Shown: piece by piece, positions 46,771 through 56,164 of the stretch
Layout: each line of letters begins with the position of its first letter
Numbering within the stretch: position 1 is the stretch's first letter
Source of the DNA: Bradyrhizobium japonicum USDA 6
Lineage (GTDB): Bacteria; Pseudomonadota; Alphaproteobacteria; Rhizobiales; Xanthobacteraceae
Reading direction: 5' to 3'
Assembly: GCF_000284375.1 (NCBI RefSeq)
Contig: NC_017249.1
Coordinates: 7,929,001-7,993,000 of the forward strand
DNA: 64,000 bases
The notes under the pieces: generated by a model
Told to the model about the DNA's origin: nothing
The model's database searches: none
What the model saw: the letters and a program-made list of their open reading frames with translations, nothing else
Translations under genes and position numbers: made by a program

Positions 46771-47205
46771 CAGCTCAGGGCCAGGCTACTTGGCTGCGAG
46801 GCGATCACCCAGCTCGTGCGCAGACCGCCATTGCCCCGCGCGAATACCTCAACAGCAAGGGCGAGCTTTCCCGCAAGATGCAGGATGACGCACCGTCGCG
46901 TGGAATCTCACGACTGGTGTCTATTACAAAGCGGGCGAGAAGCCGTGGTCTCTTGCCGACATCCGGGATGGCGTCTGCTACACAGGCCTCGTCTTCAAGC
47001 GTACAAACAACCCGGTCGAAGCGAAGGAGGCGTGCTGTGGCGCGCAGATGTTCCCTCATACCGGCGAAGGCATCGAACGCCGCGGCTGCGAAGACCGCCC
47101 CCGTCAATGGCCCGAACCTCGGCCGGCGTTCTCCGGACGCTGCCGTTCTATCGACGTTTTGCGGCGAGGAACGGGCAGCTCTTAGGGGACCTCTTATCGC
47201 TTCGG
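46720..47205 (+). pseudogene. Prokaryotic Argonaute (PIWI domain) remnant
   Basis: Pieced across three frames it reads FFDDANVAAEKHLLENHFHN, QLRARLLGCEAITQLV, QTAIAPREYLNSKGELSRKM, then VAWNLTTGVYYKAGEKPWSL and ADIRDGVCYTGLVFKR. The phrase AWNLxTGxYYKAGxKPW followed by GVCYxGLVFKR is the kind of sequence found in the middle of PIWI domains of long bacterial Argonautes. N-terminal, MID and most PIWI parts are gone. It cannot be active. Confidence 0.45.
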
Positions 47206-47507
47206 TGTCAGTGACCGTGCATTCGAACAGATTCCTATTCATCGGGCAGCGGACGCAAGAGCAAACGCTCAGCGAAATACAACGCTTTCGCCGCGGTCAA
47301 CTACCACTGCTAGCAATTGATCGAACTAGGGATTTGTTCAATATTCGATGAAGCGGATGCTGCGGTAACCTTTTCGAAGTCGCGTGAGTTCAAACGGGAG
47401 CCACTCGCTACCCATAGATGATGACGGATCCAGCTAGCGGTCGCCGCTCGCGCTGGTCTGCCTGGTCGAGCGGATAGTGTGGCCTAGGGGCTACGCAAGA
47501 TGGGACC

Positions 47508-48425
47508 ATGACTGCAATGATCTTGTCGGACAATGTCATTCCTCGCGCCGATGTCATTAAACGCGCAGTGCGCATCGGCGCAGAAATCCGAAATGTCAAA
47601 CTGTCAGGCGATTTACCGGAGCAGACGATTGCCTCGATCAATGGGCTGCTTTTGGAGCACAAGGTCATCTTCTTTCGCGGCCAGCTCCACCTCGATGATG
47701 CGGAGCAGGAGAGCTTTGCCATTCGTTTCGGAGAGTTGACACCTCATCCAACGCTCGGTGCGATCAAGGGAACAGCGTCGATCATCGAGCTTGATTCCAC
47801 CCGTGCAGGTAGCCGGGCGGATCTCTGGCACACTGATGGAACCTTCGTCGATGCCTACCCTAAGATCGCCGTGCTGCGAGGCATTGTGATGCCACCTTTC
47901 GGTGGCGATACGGTCTGGTCAAACACCGCCTCGGCCTACCTCGACCTAGCGCCGCCGCTCCAAGGGCTTGCAGACAGGCTATGGGCCGTTCACAGTAATG
48001 CCTTTGACTACGCAATACTTGCCCGCGTCAGCGAGCTCGACAAGAAGCACTTGGACGAAGTCTTCACTAAAACAATCTATCGGACTGAGCATCCCGTTGT
48101 GCGCGTGCACCCGGAGACTGGCGAACGCACGCTCGTGCTCGGCGCTCTGGTGCAAAACTTCGTTGGCCTGCCGAAATACGATGGCCAGAAGCTGTTCGAT
48201 TTGTTTCAGTCTCATATCACTGCGCTCGAAAACACTGTGCGTTGGAGTTGGAGGGATGGTGATGTAGCGATCTGGGACAATCGCGCTACACAACATTATG
48301 CAGTGAATGACTACGGCGACCAACATCGCCTCGTTCATCGCGCAACCGTCGCCGGTGAGGTGCCAGTCAGCATCGATGGTCGGAGTAGCGTAACGCGCAT
48401 AACGGGCGACCACCAAGCTGTCTAG
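47508..48425 (+). CDS. TauD/TfdA family 2-oxoglutarate dioxygenase
   Basis: A full-length Fe(II)/2-oxoglutarate enzyme of 305 residues. The iron ligands are H-x-D in DLWHTDGTF and the distal His in RATQHYAVNDYG; the 2-oxoglutarate Arg is in HRLVHRATVAGE. The N-terminal HKVIFFRGQ segment and PPFGGDTVWSN are standard for the family. Substrates include taurine, other sulfonates and amino-acid-derived metabolites. It stands alone, 3.6 kb beyond the N-hydroxylase operon and in opposite orientation; membership in that pathway is possible but unsupported. Confidence 0.9.
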   Translation: MTAMILSDNVIPRADVIKRAVRIGAEIRNVKLSGDLPEQTIASINGLLLEHKVIFFRGQLHLDDAEQESFAIRFGELTPHPTLGAIKGTASIIELDSTRAGSRADLWHTDGTFVDAYPKIAVLRGIVMPPFGGDTVWSNTASAYLDLAPPLQGLADRLWAVHSNAFDYAILARVSELDKKHLDEVFTKTIYRTEHPVVRVHPETGERTLVLGALVQNFVGLPKYDGQKLFDLFQSHITALENTVRWSWRDGDVAIWDNRATQHYAVNDYGDQHRLVHRATVAGEVPVSIDGRSSVTRITGDHQAV

Positions 48426-49074
48426 ATAAGCGACAACATTGACTACGACACGCACAATGGAAACTCTGCGGTTGTGCGCTCAATCGCTCTCTGCAATATT
48501 CGGCAGCTAGGTTCCCGTCGCAGTCAAAATATGAACCCGATGCGGCGCCTCTCAACTTGAAAAGCAACAACTGTTCTTCACAGGCCGCAAGAGGTTCAGC
48601 AGCTGCTCGTAGCGGTACAATAATCATTAGAGCGGCCGGGGAGTGTTCTCGTCGGCAGATGCTGAGTCTCGATCGGCGCCACATGGCCGGGGGCCTTTCC
48701 AGGAATGCTCCGCTCGTACGTTTTTGAGCAATCCCATACGATCTGTCCTTTCTTGGGGTAATGGCCGCGACATTATAGCTGGTTAGCACCGCGCTTTATC
48801 GTGCCTTACAACGCTAAGGAAGTTGGGATGCAATATGGATCTGCCTGCACCAGCATGCGTGAGGGATCTACCATCTCGCCATCCGCAACAGTTTACTCTT
48901 ACACCGATCGGTTCCTCCTCATGAACGCGGCTGGCGCACTTTCCCGCGCATCCTCAAAGCCGCAGCCCAAGGTCTCAGCGCCCAGTGACCACCCATCGTC
49001 TCGGAAGAGTTCTGGCGCAGACGCGCCTGCTTCCCTCGGCTCGGTCGGAGGAACGTCTAGCTGGTTATTGCCCG
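48426..49074. other. No gene recognised
   Basis: About 650 bases after the TauD-type gene. Open frames occur (for example 48801-49118 on the plus strand, Ser-rich), but none shows a ribosome-binding site with motif support. Probably decayed DNA. Confidence 0.45.
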
Positions 49075-49569
49075 TTACGACCGTATCTGAGAGAGGCGGC
49101 TCAATTTATCGAAGATGAGGTCATCCACCTCTACAAGCACCACAGTGGCCGCCTCGCGTCTTATGGCGGTCCGCAAATGGCGTGCAGTGTTAAGCGTGAA
49201 TTGCGGTTCCTCGATCAATAAGACTGACTTGTTGACCACAACGTCGGACCCGGTAGTGCTCTTGTCGGGAGGTGCCTCCTCGCTCGCCTCGCCGGCGGTG
49301 GGCCGCCACGTCCGATAACCATGATAGCGCCGAAAATCATGGTAATAGCCGGGGTCGTAGCGATAGCCATATCCCCTGAACGCGCTCACATGTTTCTGTG
49401 GTGCTTTGTGGATATGCGGCTTCGCCGGCTGCGAAGCAGGACCCTGGTGGGCGCAACCGGCCGCAAGCGCGCAGAAGAGGACAACGAGTATCGCCTGAAC
49501 CTGCCGGAAAGCGGGGCCGAGCCGATGCAGCCCGTTGGAAGCGCAGGCCGGTAAGGAAAGCATGACCAT
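49075..49569 (-). CDS. Predicted lipoprotein
   Basis: From the ATG at 49569 (MVMLSLPACASNG) a signal segment reaches the lipobox LVVLFCALAAGC near residue 41; the mature part is His/Tyr/Pro-rich (KPHIHKAPQKH, GYGYRYDPGYYHDFRRYHGYR). It then has an unrelated C-terminal stretch (VVVNKSVLLIEEPQFTLNTA...). The Tyr/Arg/His-rich middle is common in small alphaproteobacterial lipoproteins; the tail may be foreign or frameshifted. It follows a decayed protease gene and overlaps its 3' end. Confidence 0.4.
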   Translation of the reverse strand: MVMLSLPACASNGLHRLGPAFRQVQAILVVLFCALAAGCAHQGPASQPAKPHIHKAPQKHVSAFRGYGYRYDPGYYHDFRRYHGYRTWRPTAGEASEEAPPDKSTTGSDVVVNKSVLLIEEPQFTLNTARHLRTAIRREAATVVLVEVDDLIFDKLSRLSQIRS

Positions 49570-50760
49570 CGATCGGCACCTGCGTCGCAAGGATCTGGGA
49601 AACGTTGACAGTGGCGCCGAGCCATCCGCGGTATCTGTCGACGGCAGGTCCGCTCGTGAGCTTGTAGGTGAAGCGAGCCTGCGCGCCGGTATCGTTGACC
49701 GCACAAGCGATATTGCTGGCGCCGTTTCCGGTCTCGACGTGCCACGTGCACCCTGCAATGCGATAGCCGGGCTCTGCAGGGAACGTCTCGGCATAGTCTG
49801 CAGTATGCTCTGCAAAGACGACGGGGTGGTCGTCCTTGGTTTTATCCACCGTATAGGAGCGCTCGATCTGCTTCGGTTCGTCAAGCTGTGATACCGGCAC
49901 GTTCACGATAAGGCGGCGGTCTTCGGGCAGTATCGTGTGGATCGCTCCGGCAAGAATTTCGGGGATCTTCACCCCAGCGTTGGCTTGGGTCTGCACATGC
50001 GTGGAGTTCAGCTTGCTCCAGTTCTCAAAGAAGATCGTCGTGTCAACCCATTTCGTCCAGCAGACAGAGGGTTGTGGTAGGGCTGCGATCATGCTGTAGA
50101 GCGGGCTTGCGGTGATCACGGTCGCTGGAATGATGAAGTTGACACCGGAAACCTGCGCCTCGTTCCACTTGACGATGCCGCCACGCCGAACTCGTTGAAT
50201 GCAGGTCCGCCGCTGTTGCCGACATTCATGATTGTGTCGGTCTGCCGTCGGCCGTTCGGGCTCGTCTGGCTGCTGATCAGACCGCTCGAAATGCTCAGAT
50301 CCAGATCGAGAGGATAACCTAGCAAATAGAGCTGTGTCCCCATCGGGGCCTGCTGGTTGTCGTTGATCACAGGCATCGGGCAACGAGAGGCGCCACGGCT
50401 ATTGCCGGCGGACTGCGACAGCTCCAGAAGAGCCAGGTCCCTGGCATCGTCGCGATGAACCGCAGTGACCTTGATGGGATTCGCATTGCGCGACCCGAGG
50501 CGGGCATTGACGTCGAAGCTCTTGTAGTTCTCCTCGCGTCCGATCACATGGCTGTTGGTCAGCACGAGGCTGTCGCCGATGAGCAGCCCGGAGCCGCCGC
50601 CGACTTCCTGCTTGTCGTTGTACATCACGCCAACGTACTGGACGTGAACCGTCCTGACATTGTAGCGCGCAGCAATCTGCACCGCCGCGCGATCGGCCAG
50701 CGCGGGCGCGCCCGTGGATAGTAAGAGACCGAGTGTCGGGAGGGATAGAATTTCCTGACG
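49570..50760 (-). pseudogene. Secreted trypsin-like serine protease, frameshifted
   Basis: A signal peptide (ILSLPTLGLLLSTGAPALAD) precedes a trypsin/HtrA-like domain: catalytic His in LVLTNSHVIG, Asp in RDDARDLALLEL and Ser in MNVGNSGGPAFNEFGV. A one-base shift near 50180 interrupts it; the next frame continues GIVKWNEAQVSGVNFIIPA, typical of the domain end, and then a C-terminal region with two cysteines (GYRIAGCTWHVETG, NIACAVNDTG). No in-frame ATG precedes the signal peptide. Probably inactive. Confidence 0.6.
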
Positions 50761-51090
50761 GCGGCGATATCGAGTGGGCTGAGTTGTCCTTTCCGTTCCA
50801 TGCTGGATTACAATAGTTCATTATTGAATCGAGATCGTATTGGGTGACCTTATAATCGCCGACCGAGCCGGAAGCTTTTTCGTTACGGCACGCCTCCGGC
50901 GCATCGTCGCGGTTCTGTTCATGCGTAAAACCGAGGGCATGTCCGAATTCGTGGACAGCGACAACGCGAATGCAGAACTCGCGCCGATCTCGGAGCCTTT
51001 GCTCCAATGATTGAAGCTGAAATTGAGAGTCATGCCTGACGGCTTGCGGTCGAGATACTCCACCCTCCTGTACACTGGCACCAAAACCAA
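50719..51090 (-). pseudogene. Secreted zinc metalloprotease (matrixin/astacin-like), frameshifted
   Basis: The zinc-binding consensus is intact: VVAVHEFGHALGFTHEQNR (HExxHxxGxxH). The Met-turn SIMNYCNPAW follows 40 residues later. Frame changes occur just before (TLNFSFNHWSKGSEIG in another frame) and after (GQLSPLDIAAVRKFY in another frame). The propeptide and substrate-cleft strands are fragmentary. It lies directly upstream of the decayed trypsin-like gene. Confidence 0.65.
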
Positions 51091-51384
51091 CCTTTGGACC
51101 CCCAGTATGGGTTGCTGGCAGTGCGTGGACGCGGGCAGACCGGGATCAGACGCACAGCCGACAAGCTTCAGGCGGAATTGGTTGAGGCGGAGATCCCCCA
51201 AGCGCTTCCGTCAATGCTGGCCAGATCCTGGCTCAGGGATCAGCGGCGCGCCGCCAACGGAAATTGGCCCTTCTGGCTTAGAGGGCTGGACCGCTCTTTT
51301 CGCCAGCTTCGAAGCTGATTGGGCTGCAGGCGGAGAAGAGACTGCGATCCGAGCAACAACGGGCGAGCGATGTAATCGCAGAAC

Positions 51385-51669
51385 TCAATCGCAATATCGG
51401 TGCGCAGCAAGCCGATTTGAAGCGGATGACGGACCAAATCGAACCTCCAGCAGAGCTTCCCTAACCTCAGGTGACAAGCCATGCATCGGCGCGGGCCCAA
51501 GCACTTGCGACCTCGCCAAAATTGTCTCCATGTTAGTCCAAACATAGGCTGCCGCGGCACACAAACCAAAGAAGACCAAGAGGACGAGAATCCAAGACGA
51601 GCGCCGGGAGGATTTGTGCAAAATGCGCGGTAACTCCGAGGCGTTCGCCTCAGCAACCACATCCATCAT
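51385..51669 (-). CDS. Small membrane protein (about 94 aa)
   Basis: A cytoplasmic N-terminus of about 25 residues (MMDVVAEANASELPRIL), one TM helix (WILVLLVFFGLCAAAAYVW) and a C-terminal part that may be frameshifted after SPEVREALLEVR. On the opposite strand a coiled-coil-like frame (SDVIAELNRNIGAQQADLKR) overlaps its end, so the true 3' boundary is unclear. The function is unknown. Confidence 0.35.
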   Translation of the reverse strand: MMDVVAEANASELPRILHKSSRRSSWILVLLVFFGLCAAAAYVWTNMETILARSQVLGPAPMHGLSPEVREALLEVRFGPSSASNRLAAHRYCD

Positions 51670-52382
51670 TCTCAGCTGCCATTCCCAAATTTTGATGCCT
51701 CTCGTTCACGCAATAATGGGCATCAGTCAAGAGCTGCGGGCGAGGTACGATACTGAGCGCAAGCTCGCCGGAAGTCCCGCTATCGCTGTCGGCAATCGCC
51801 TTTCGCGTTTTTAGATCGGACTTTCGACCGAGCAGCTTACCGACCGATCATGGCTCGGGTCCGGCTGCTTAGGCCGACAGGCTAGCGGATGCAGGGCCGT
51901 GAAGCTGAAGCGGCGTCGAGATCCAGCATGAACTCGCCCATATGCGCCGCAATCCTTTGCTAAACGGGGGATAAGAGCAGGCAACGTCACCTCAGATTGT
52001 ACCAGGCTCGACATCCGAATTACGATTTTGGCGAACACCTTTGGGGCATCCATTCGCGTTCGTATGGACGCGGCGACACTAGATCGAACACTCGTCCTCG
52101 AAACCTGTCTCTTTGAGAGGCGCAAACTCCGTTTTGCCAAGCTTTGGGCTGTCCATGATCAGGCCGGTTCGACGCTTGACAGCCCGACAGCCTTGCAGGA
52201 ACGAGCGAGGAATAGAATCAAAGGGCCTCCCCAGCTCGACAAGGACGGTCTACATTTGCGTCCCAATCTGCCGGATCCGCATCAGCATTTGTTTTGAGGT
52301 TCTTGTTTTAAAGTGGAGCGCGGGGTCCGGCAGGTGCCGCTAAGATTTGCGGCTTTGGTGCTACCGCGTTTGGTTGGAGAAA
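51670..52382. other. No gene recognised
   Basis: About 700 bases with short open frames on both strands but no motif, plausible start or repeat that I can support. Confidence 0.45.
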
Positions 52383-52790
52383 GTGAGTTTTCAGGTCTCG
52401 ATACTTAGGATTCTCGCCGGCCAACCGGAGGGCCGGGCGAGCCTTGCCGTCCTCAAGGATTACCTGGCGGTGTTCTACACCAGCGGTCCGGAGTGGACGG
52501 ATCGTACGAAGCGATTGGCGGCGCAGACGCCGGATCTCAATATTTTCGGACAAGGGCTGGTTACGCGGGAACCCGGACAATGGATCATAACGGACAAAGG
52601 GCGGGCCTTTCTTGCTCTTCTGGAACAGAAGAGCGTACCTGACTCTCAGGAGCGAACGCTCGAAGGCATGGTTGAGAAACCCCTTGCAAGTAGGCTTCCC
52701 GCGCTTGCGCCGGGCCGACAAGACCACAGTGCCAGTCGCCGGCACCTCCGCCGGAAGCCGCTGAGGGCGCGCGATGGGCGTTCCAGCTAG
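52383..52790 (+). CDS. Winged-helix-like protein (135 aa)
   Basis: The GTG start at 52383 follows TTGGAGAAA. The reading VSFQVSILRILAGQPEGRAS, then PEWTDRTKRLAAQTPDLNIF, GLVTREPGQWIITDKGRAFL matches a small winged-helix pattern seen in Bradyrhizobium hypothetical proteins and in the N-terminus of Mrr-type proteins. The last 45 residues are basic and unstructured. A DNA-binding role is likely; the target is unknown. Confidence 0.65.
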   Translation: MSFQVSILRILAGQPEGRASLAVLKDYLAVFYTSGPEWTDRTKRLAAQTPDLNIFGQGLVTREPGQWIITDKGRAFLALLEQKSVPDSQERTLEGMVEKPLASRLPALAPGRQDHSASRRHLRRKPLRARDGRSS

Positions 52791-52925
52791 CCCCTCCCTA
52801 AGCTCACGCCCGGCGACGATGTTGCTCCATATCGTGCCGGAGCAACATTGCATACCCCGCGCACCGGCTTGATGCCCTTCGCAAACCATACTTAGATCGC
52901 TGTTGTTTGAGATGGAGACATTGTA

Positions 52926-53132
52926 GTGGCAACCGGTATTGTGAAGTGGTTCAGCGCGACAAAGGGTTATGGATTTATCAAGCCCGATGATGGCGAAGCC
53001 GACGTATTCGTGCACATCAGGTCAGTCGAGAAGGCCGGATACACCTCCCTTGCTGAGGGGGCCCGGATCAGCTTCGAGCGCAAGACCGGCAGCTCCGGCA
53101 AAGTGTCCGCAGACAATCTGCGTATAGGATAG
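52926..53132 (+). CDS. Cold-shock protein (CspA family)
   Basis: A single cold-shock domain of 68 residues from a GTG start. The RNA-binding motifs RNP1 (GYGFIKP) and RNP2 (VFVHI) are intact, preceded by GIVKWFSATK. It acts as an RNA chaperone in the cytoplasm. It stands alone, with about 130 bases of non-coding leader. Confidence 0.95.
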   Translation: MATGIVKWFSATKGYGFIKPDDGEADVFVHIRSVEKAGYTSLAEGARISFERKTGSSGKVSADNLRIG

Positions 53133-53426
53133 CCTTCTTTCGCGACGAGGGGAGACATGGTTCTCTAAGGACCAAGCCACCACGATTCGAGACGGATGGT
53201 AATCGACGCAAGCAATTGAGATATCGTCACTAAATCAACGTAGAAATATTTCTGTGCTAGCATTTGTGCTAAATCAGCGACTTAGACCTGCCTGAATGTG
53301 ATAGATGTCACACTTTGAGGCAGCATTCTTGACGAGGCCCCAGCCGGGACGGATGGTCTGCTATCGCCTCGCTACCGAGCTCATCTGCCGGAGCTATACC
53401 CTCTCCCATACCCTTAAAGGCAAATC

Positions 53427-53957
53427 CTAGCCCCGGAGAGCCTGCACTGCTTGCCATAGCTCGGTAACGGCCGGATCTTCTAAACCCACATCGTGCAGGC
53501 CTTCAAAATTCCTCCTCACATAATCCAGTGCACTGCCACTAGTGCCTCGGGCCTTGAGGATCATCTCTGCCTTCTTGGCAGTGCTTATCGTCGAACCGAG
53601 CGGGTTTACTCCCTCATAGATGTATACCTTGGCGTCTACCGAGCGCCCGTCGGCCAACAGCACCTGCAGATCTGTCGGATCACACGCTTCTCTTTTTCGC
53701 AGAGCACGTAAGAGGACCGGTATTTGGTCATTGTCCGGAAACTCAAAAGTGGCTCCCTCACAGCTGGCCCCATCAAACGGCTCCAGATTCAGCGTGATGC
53801 CAGGGTTCTCTTTGGCCCCCCAGTTAACCACTGACTTCTTATTGAAGGTTCGACGATAGCCACGAAGCGTTGCGCGCTGAGACCCCACGCAGCCGAACTC
53901 GGACTGCCATCCATCAAAGGTGAGAGACCCGAAGCCAAAGACCCAGACCACGATCAC
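53427..53957 (-). CDS. Gamma-glutamylcyclotransferase-like protein
   Basis: Has the ChaC/GGCT-type start VWVFGFGSL, then ATLRGYRRTFNKKSV and YIYEGVNP, with about 176 residues. The family cleaves gamma-glutamyl peptides to 5-oxoproline. The start is GTG at 53957, or the next GTG at 53951, which has better spacing from GGAGG. It is the last gene of the AT-richer leftward block 60.5-53.4 kb; a link to the defence genes is only positional. Confidence 0.7.
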   Translation of the reverse strand: MIVVWVFGFGSLTFDGWQSEFGCVGSQRATLRGYRRTFNKKSVVNWGAKENPGITLNLEPFDGASCEGATFEFPDNDQIPVLLRALRKREACDPTDLQVLLADGRSVDAKVYIYEGVNPLGSTISTAKKAEMILKARGTSGSALDYVRRNFEGLHDVGLEDPAVTELWQAVQALRG

Positions 53958-54002
53958 GCCTCCATCTGGGCCAAGGTTTGCTCGAACAGCATACTCACCA
54001 GT

Positions 54003-54572
54003 CTAGTCCCGATAGGGCGTGCAAAGGTCGGAGGCTAGCTGATCAGACACGCCTGTAACCCGCTTCTGGATAAACTCCGGAGTGAAATCCTGAAACCTAT
54101 CGCTATTCGCTCGCAGCTTAATGATCGCCTCAGGGTCAATCTTCAGAAGTTCCTCCACATAGCCCAACACCTTCACATAAGAAGGGGCGTTCACGTGCCT
54201 TGGCCCAACCAGGTTTGCAAACAGGGTGGCAATTCCCTCCTCAATGTTAAGGGCGGCGCCACCCCCGTTCGGGGTAAGGAGGTGCACTATTTCCTGAGAC
54301 AGTTCGAAACGCGCTTGCTCTTCATTCGACTGACAAGTGTCGCTCAGATGAATCACCACGCATCTGCTTTCCTGCGAGTACTGCGGAAACCAAACACCAG
54401 GGCGAGGGCCTCCCACCTCAATTCCAAGGATCGTCCAGCTCCGATCACGCGTGCCGAATTGCCTCTCTGCCTGATTCAACCAATCCCCCAGTAAAGTTGT
54501 GAGGGTGTATGTCCAGCGCTTAGACTCCTCCTGCCAAGTCCTAACGAATCCAACCGTCGGCGACGTAAGCAT
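54003..54572 (-). CDS. Hypothetical protein with degenerate HExxH-like motif
   Basis: A 189-residue soluble protein. The middle reads FELSQEIVHLLTPNGGGAAL and NIEEGIATLFANLV. This looks like the HExxH...EEG pattern of small zinc peptidases, but with Gln in place of the first His (QEIVH). It is either a metal-free relative or a chance likeness. It lies between the helicase gene and the cyclotransferase-like gene on the same strand. The function is unknown. Confidence 0.55.
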   Translation of the reverse strand: MLTSPTVGFVRTWQEESKRWTYTLTTLLGDWLNQAERQFGTRDRSWTILGIEVGGPRPGVWFPQYSQESRCVVIHLSDTCQSNEEQARFELSQEIVHLLTPNGGGAALNIEEGIATLFANLVGPRHVNAPSYVKVLGYVEELLKIDPEAIIKLRANSDRFQDFTPEFIQKRVTGVSDQLASDLCTPYRD

Positions 54573-54685
54573 CTATTCAGCCTCCCTTTTAGGGAACCCT
54601 ACGCTAAAGCTCCGCAGCGGCCAACAGAGATACCCCTCAATCTGCGCACGCACTTGGGACGAAAGGCCGGACTTTACCCACTCGC

Positions 54686-56164
54686 TCAAACCGAAGCCCC
54701 ACTCGTAACTCCCGATGCCTTCCTCTTCGCTTTCGCCCTTAGGATGGGAACAGGCGACACGATGGTTATCGTTTTCGATGCCCTAGTCATTGCGACATAG
54801 AGATCATTTATTTCCAATCTTTCAGGCGCAACGATGACTGCATGATCAAACTGAAGGCCTTTAACAAGGAGGGTGCTTCCGACAGATCGACTGGCCAAAC
54901 GACGTCCGGCGTGCCTTGCCGTATTTTGCACCTGCCATGCTGCGCTATCCAAATCAGGCTGCTCACCATCAATCACAAGCTTTATCGAGCGTCGTGCAGA
55001 TGACATGAGCTCCCTTCTGAAAGGAACATTTGCCGTCTTGCACAGTGCTTCCAACAATCTGATAACGGGATCCAGGCCATCCGAGTTTATTACCTCAAGT
55101 GCAGCGGCCTCTGCCACCGATAAAGGTTTGGCGCCCCTCCAGCCGGTCGACAATCTATCAACACGATCCATGAATGGCTTCTTGCCCACCCCCGTCATAC
55201 AATCGACCGCAAATTGCATGATGGATTCGAGTCGGGCTTTACCAGTTTCGGTCTTGAGCTGCAGAATAAACTCAGCAAGCCGCTTACAGCCCACCGGCTC
55301 AATCGAGCTACACTTTATCTTACTAGCTAATGCGGCCCGGACGATCTCGCTTGCTTTGTCACTGATGACAATGAGTGTCTCGTCCTTACCCAGCTTTGGT
55401 TTCAAACCAGCATAAACATTTGCTTTCCGGAGATCTGCCTTGCTCCGGGAGTTAGGCTTTACCAACTCAATGTATCCATTGGGAGCTGTAGATAAGTCGA
55501 TAGTGCCGCCTGTCTTCAACGGATCTCTAATGGCCATTAGCCAACGACCGAGCTCAATATTCCCTACTCGTTTCCATCGCCACGGCTCAGCCAGTTCTTC
55601 AATTCTTGGAAAGGCGCTGACAACATCAACATCCCAATCGACGGCTGGGTCATGTCTGAAACCGAAAATTGACTGCAGGTAGTCCCCAAATACACAAGTC
55701 GGCAGATACCGAGAGACCACTTTGACCAAAGAGTGCTGGCTAATCGTACAATCCTGGTACTCATCGATCAGAACGCCAGCATATGAAGCCTTTAAAATGC
55801 TACTGATCGCACCTCTCTCGATAAGTCTCTGCGCCGCGGCGTAGACCTTCGACCATTCTTCTTCTTTGGGCTCAAAAGCTGATAAGCCAGATCTCTGTGG
55901 GAACGCTAAAGACAGACGAAGCGACCAACCAGCAATCGTGTCGAGGTCATAGTTCTGTGAATTCACCTTTTTTTCAGCGAGACGTTTCCGAAGAGCGTCA
56001 ACACCAGCGAGTGTATGGGTGAGCACAAGATAACGGCCCGCAGCGGCGGCTAAAACGTCAGTAATGCATTCTGTCTTCCCGCATCCGGCAGGAGCGACAA
56101 CGCTTCCTGCTCGGCAGCTCAATATTTTCTGGATCAGAACCTCGCCAGTCACTGATCGGCCCAA
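54686..56164 (-). CDS. UvrD/Rep-type SF1 helicase (GajB-like)
   Basis: A compact superfamily 1 helicase of 492 residues. Motif I is VVAPAGCGKTE (about residue 24), motif II VLIDEYQDCT, motif III VFGDYLQSIFGF and motif VI LYVAMTRASK. In the Gabija antiphage system a UvrD-like GajB lies downstream of the OLD-nuclease GajA and senses nucleic-acid ends. The same order and size occur here. Its start overlaps the nuclease gene by 107 bases, which is unusual, but the P-loop position leaves no later start. Confidence 0.85.
   Translation of the reverse strand: MGRSVTGEVLIQKILSCRAGSVVAPAGCGKTECITDVLAAAAGRYLVLTHTLAGVDALRKRLAEKKVNSQNYDLDTIAGWSLRLSLAFPQRSGLSAFEPKEEEWSKVYAAAQRLIERGAISSILKASYAGVLIDEYQDCTISQHSLVKVVSRYLPTCVFGDYLQSIFGFRHDPAVDWDVDVVSAFPRIEELAEPWRWKRVGNIELGRWLMAIRDPLKTGGTIDLSTAPNGYIELVKPNSRSKADLRKANVYAGLKPKLGKDETLIVISDKASEIVRAALASKIKCSSIEPVGCKRLAEFILQLKTETGKARLESIMQFAVDCMTGVGKKPFMDRVDRLSTGWRGAKPLSVAEAAALEVINSDGLDPVIRLLEALCKTANVPFRRELMSSARRSIKLVIDGEQPDLDSAAWQVQNTARHAGRRLASRSVGSTLLVKGLQFDHAVIVAPERLEINDLYVAMTRASKTITIVSPVPILRAKAKRKASGVTSGASV

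Noticed and set aside
48801..49118. Ser-rich ORF as a second type III effector
   Set aside because: No tts box, no recognised effector motif and no clear ribosome-binding site; likely non-coding.
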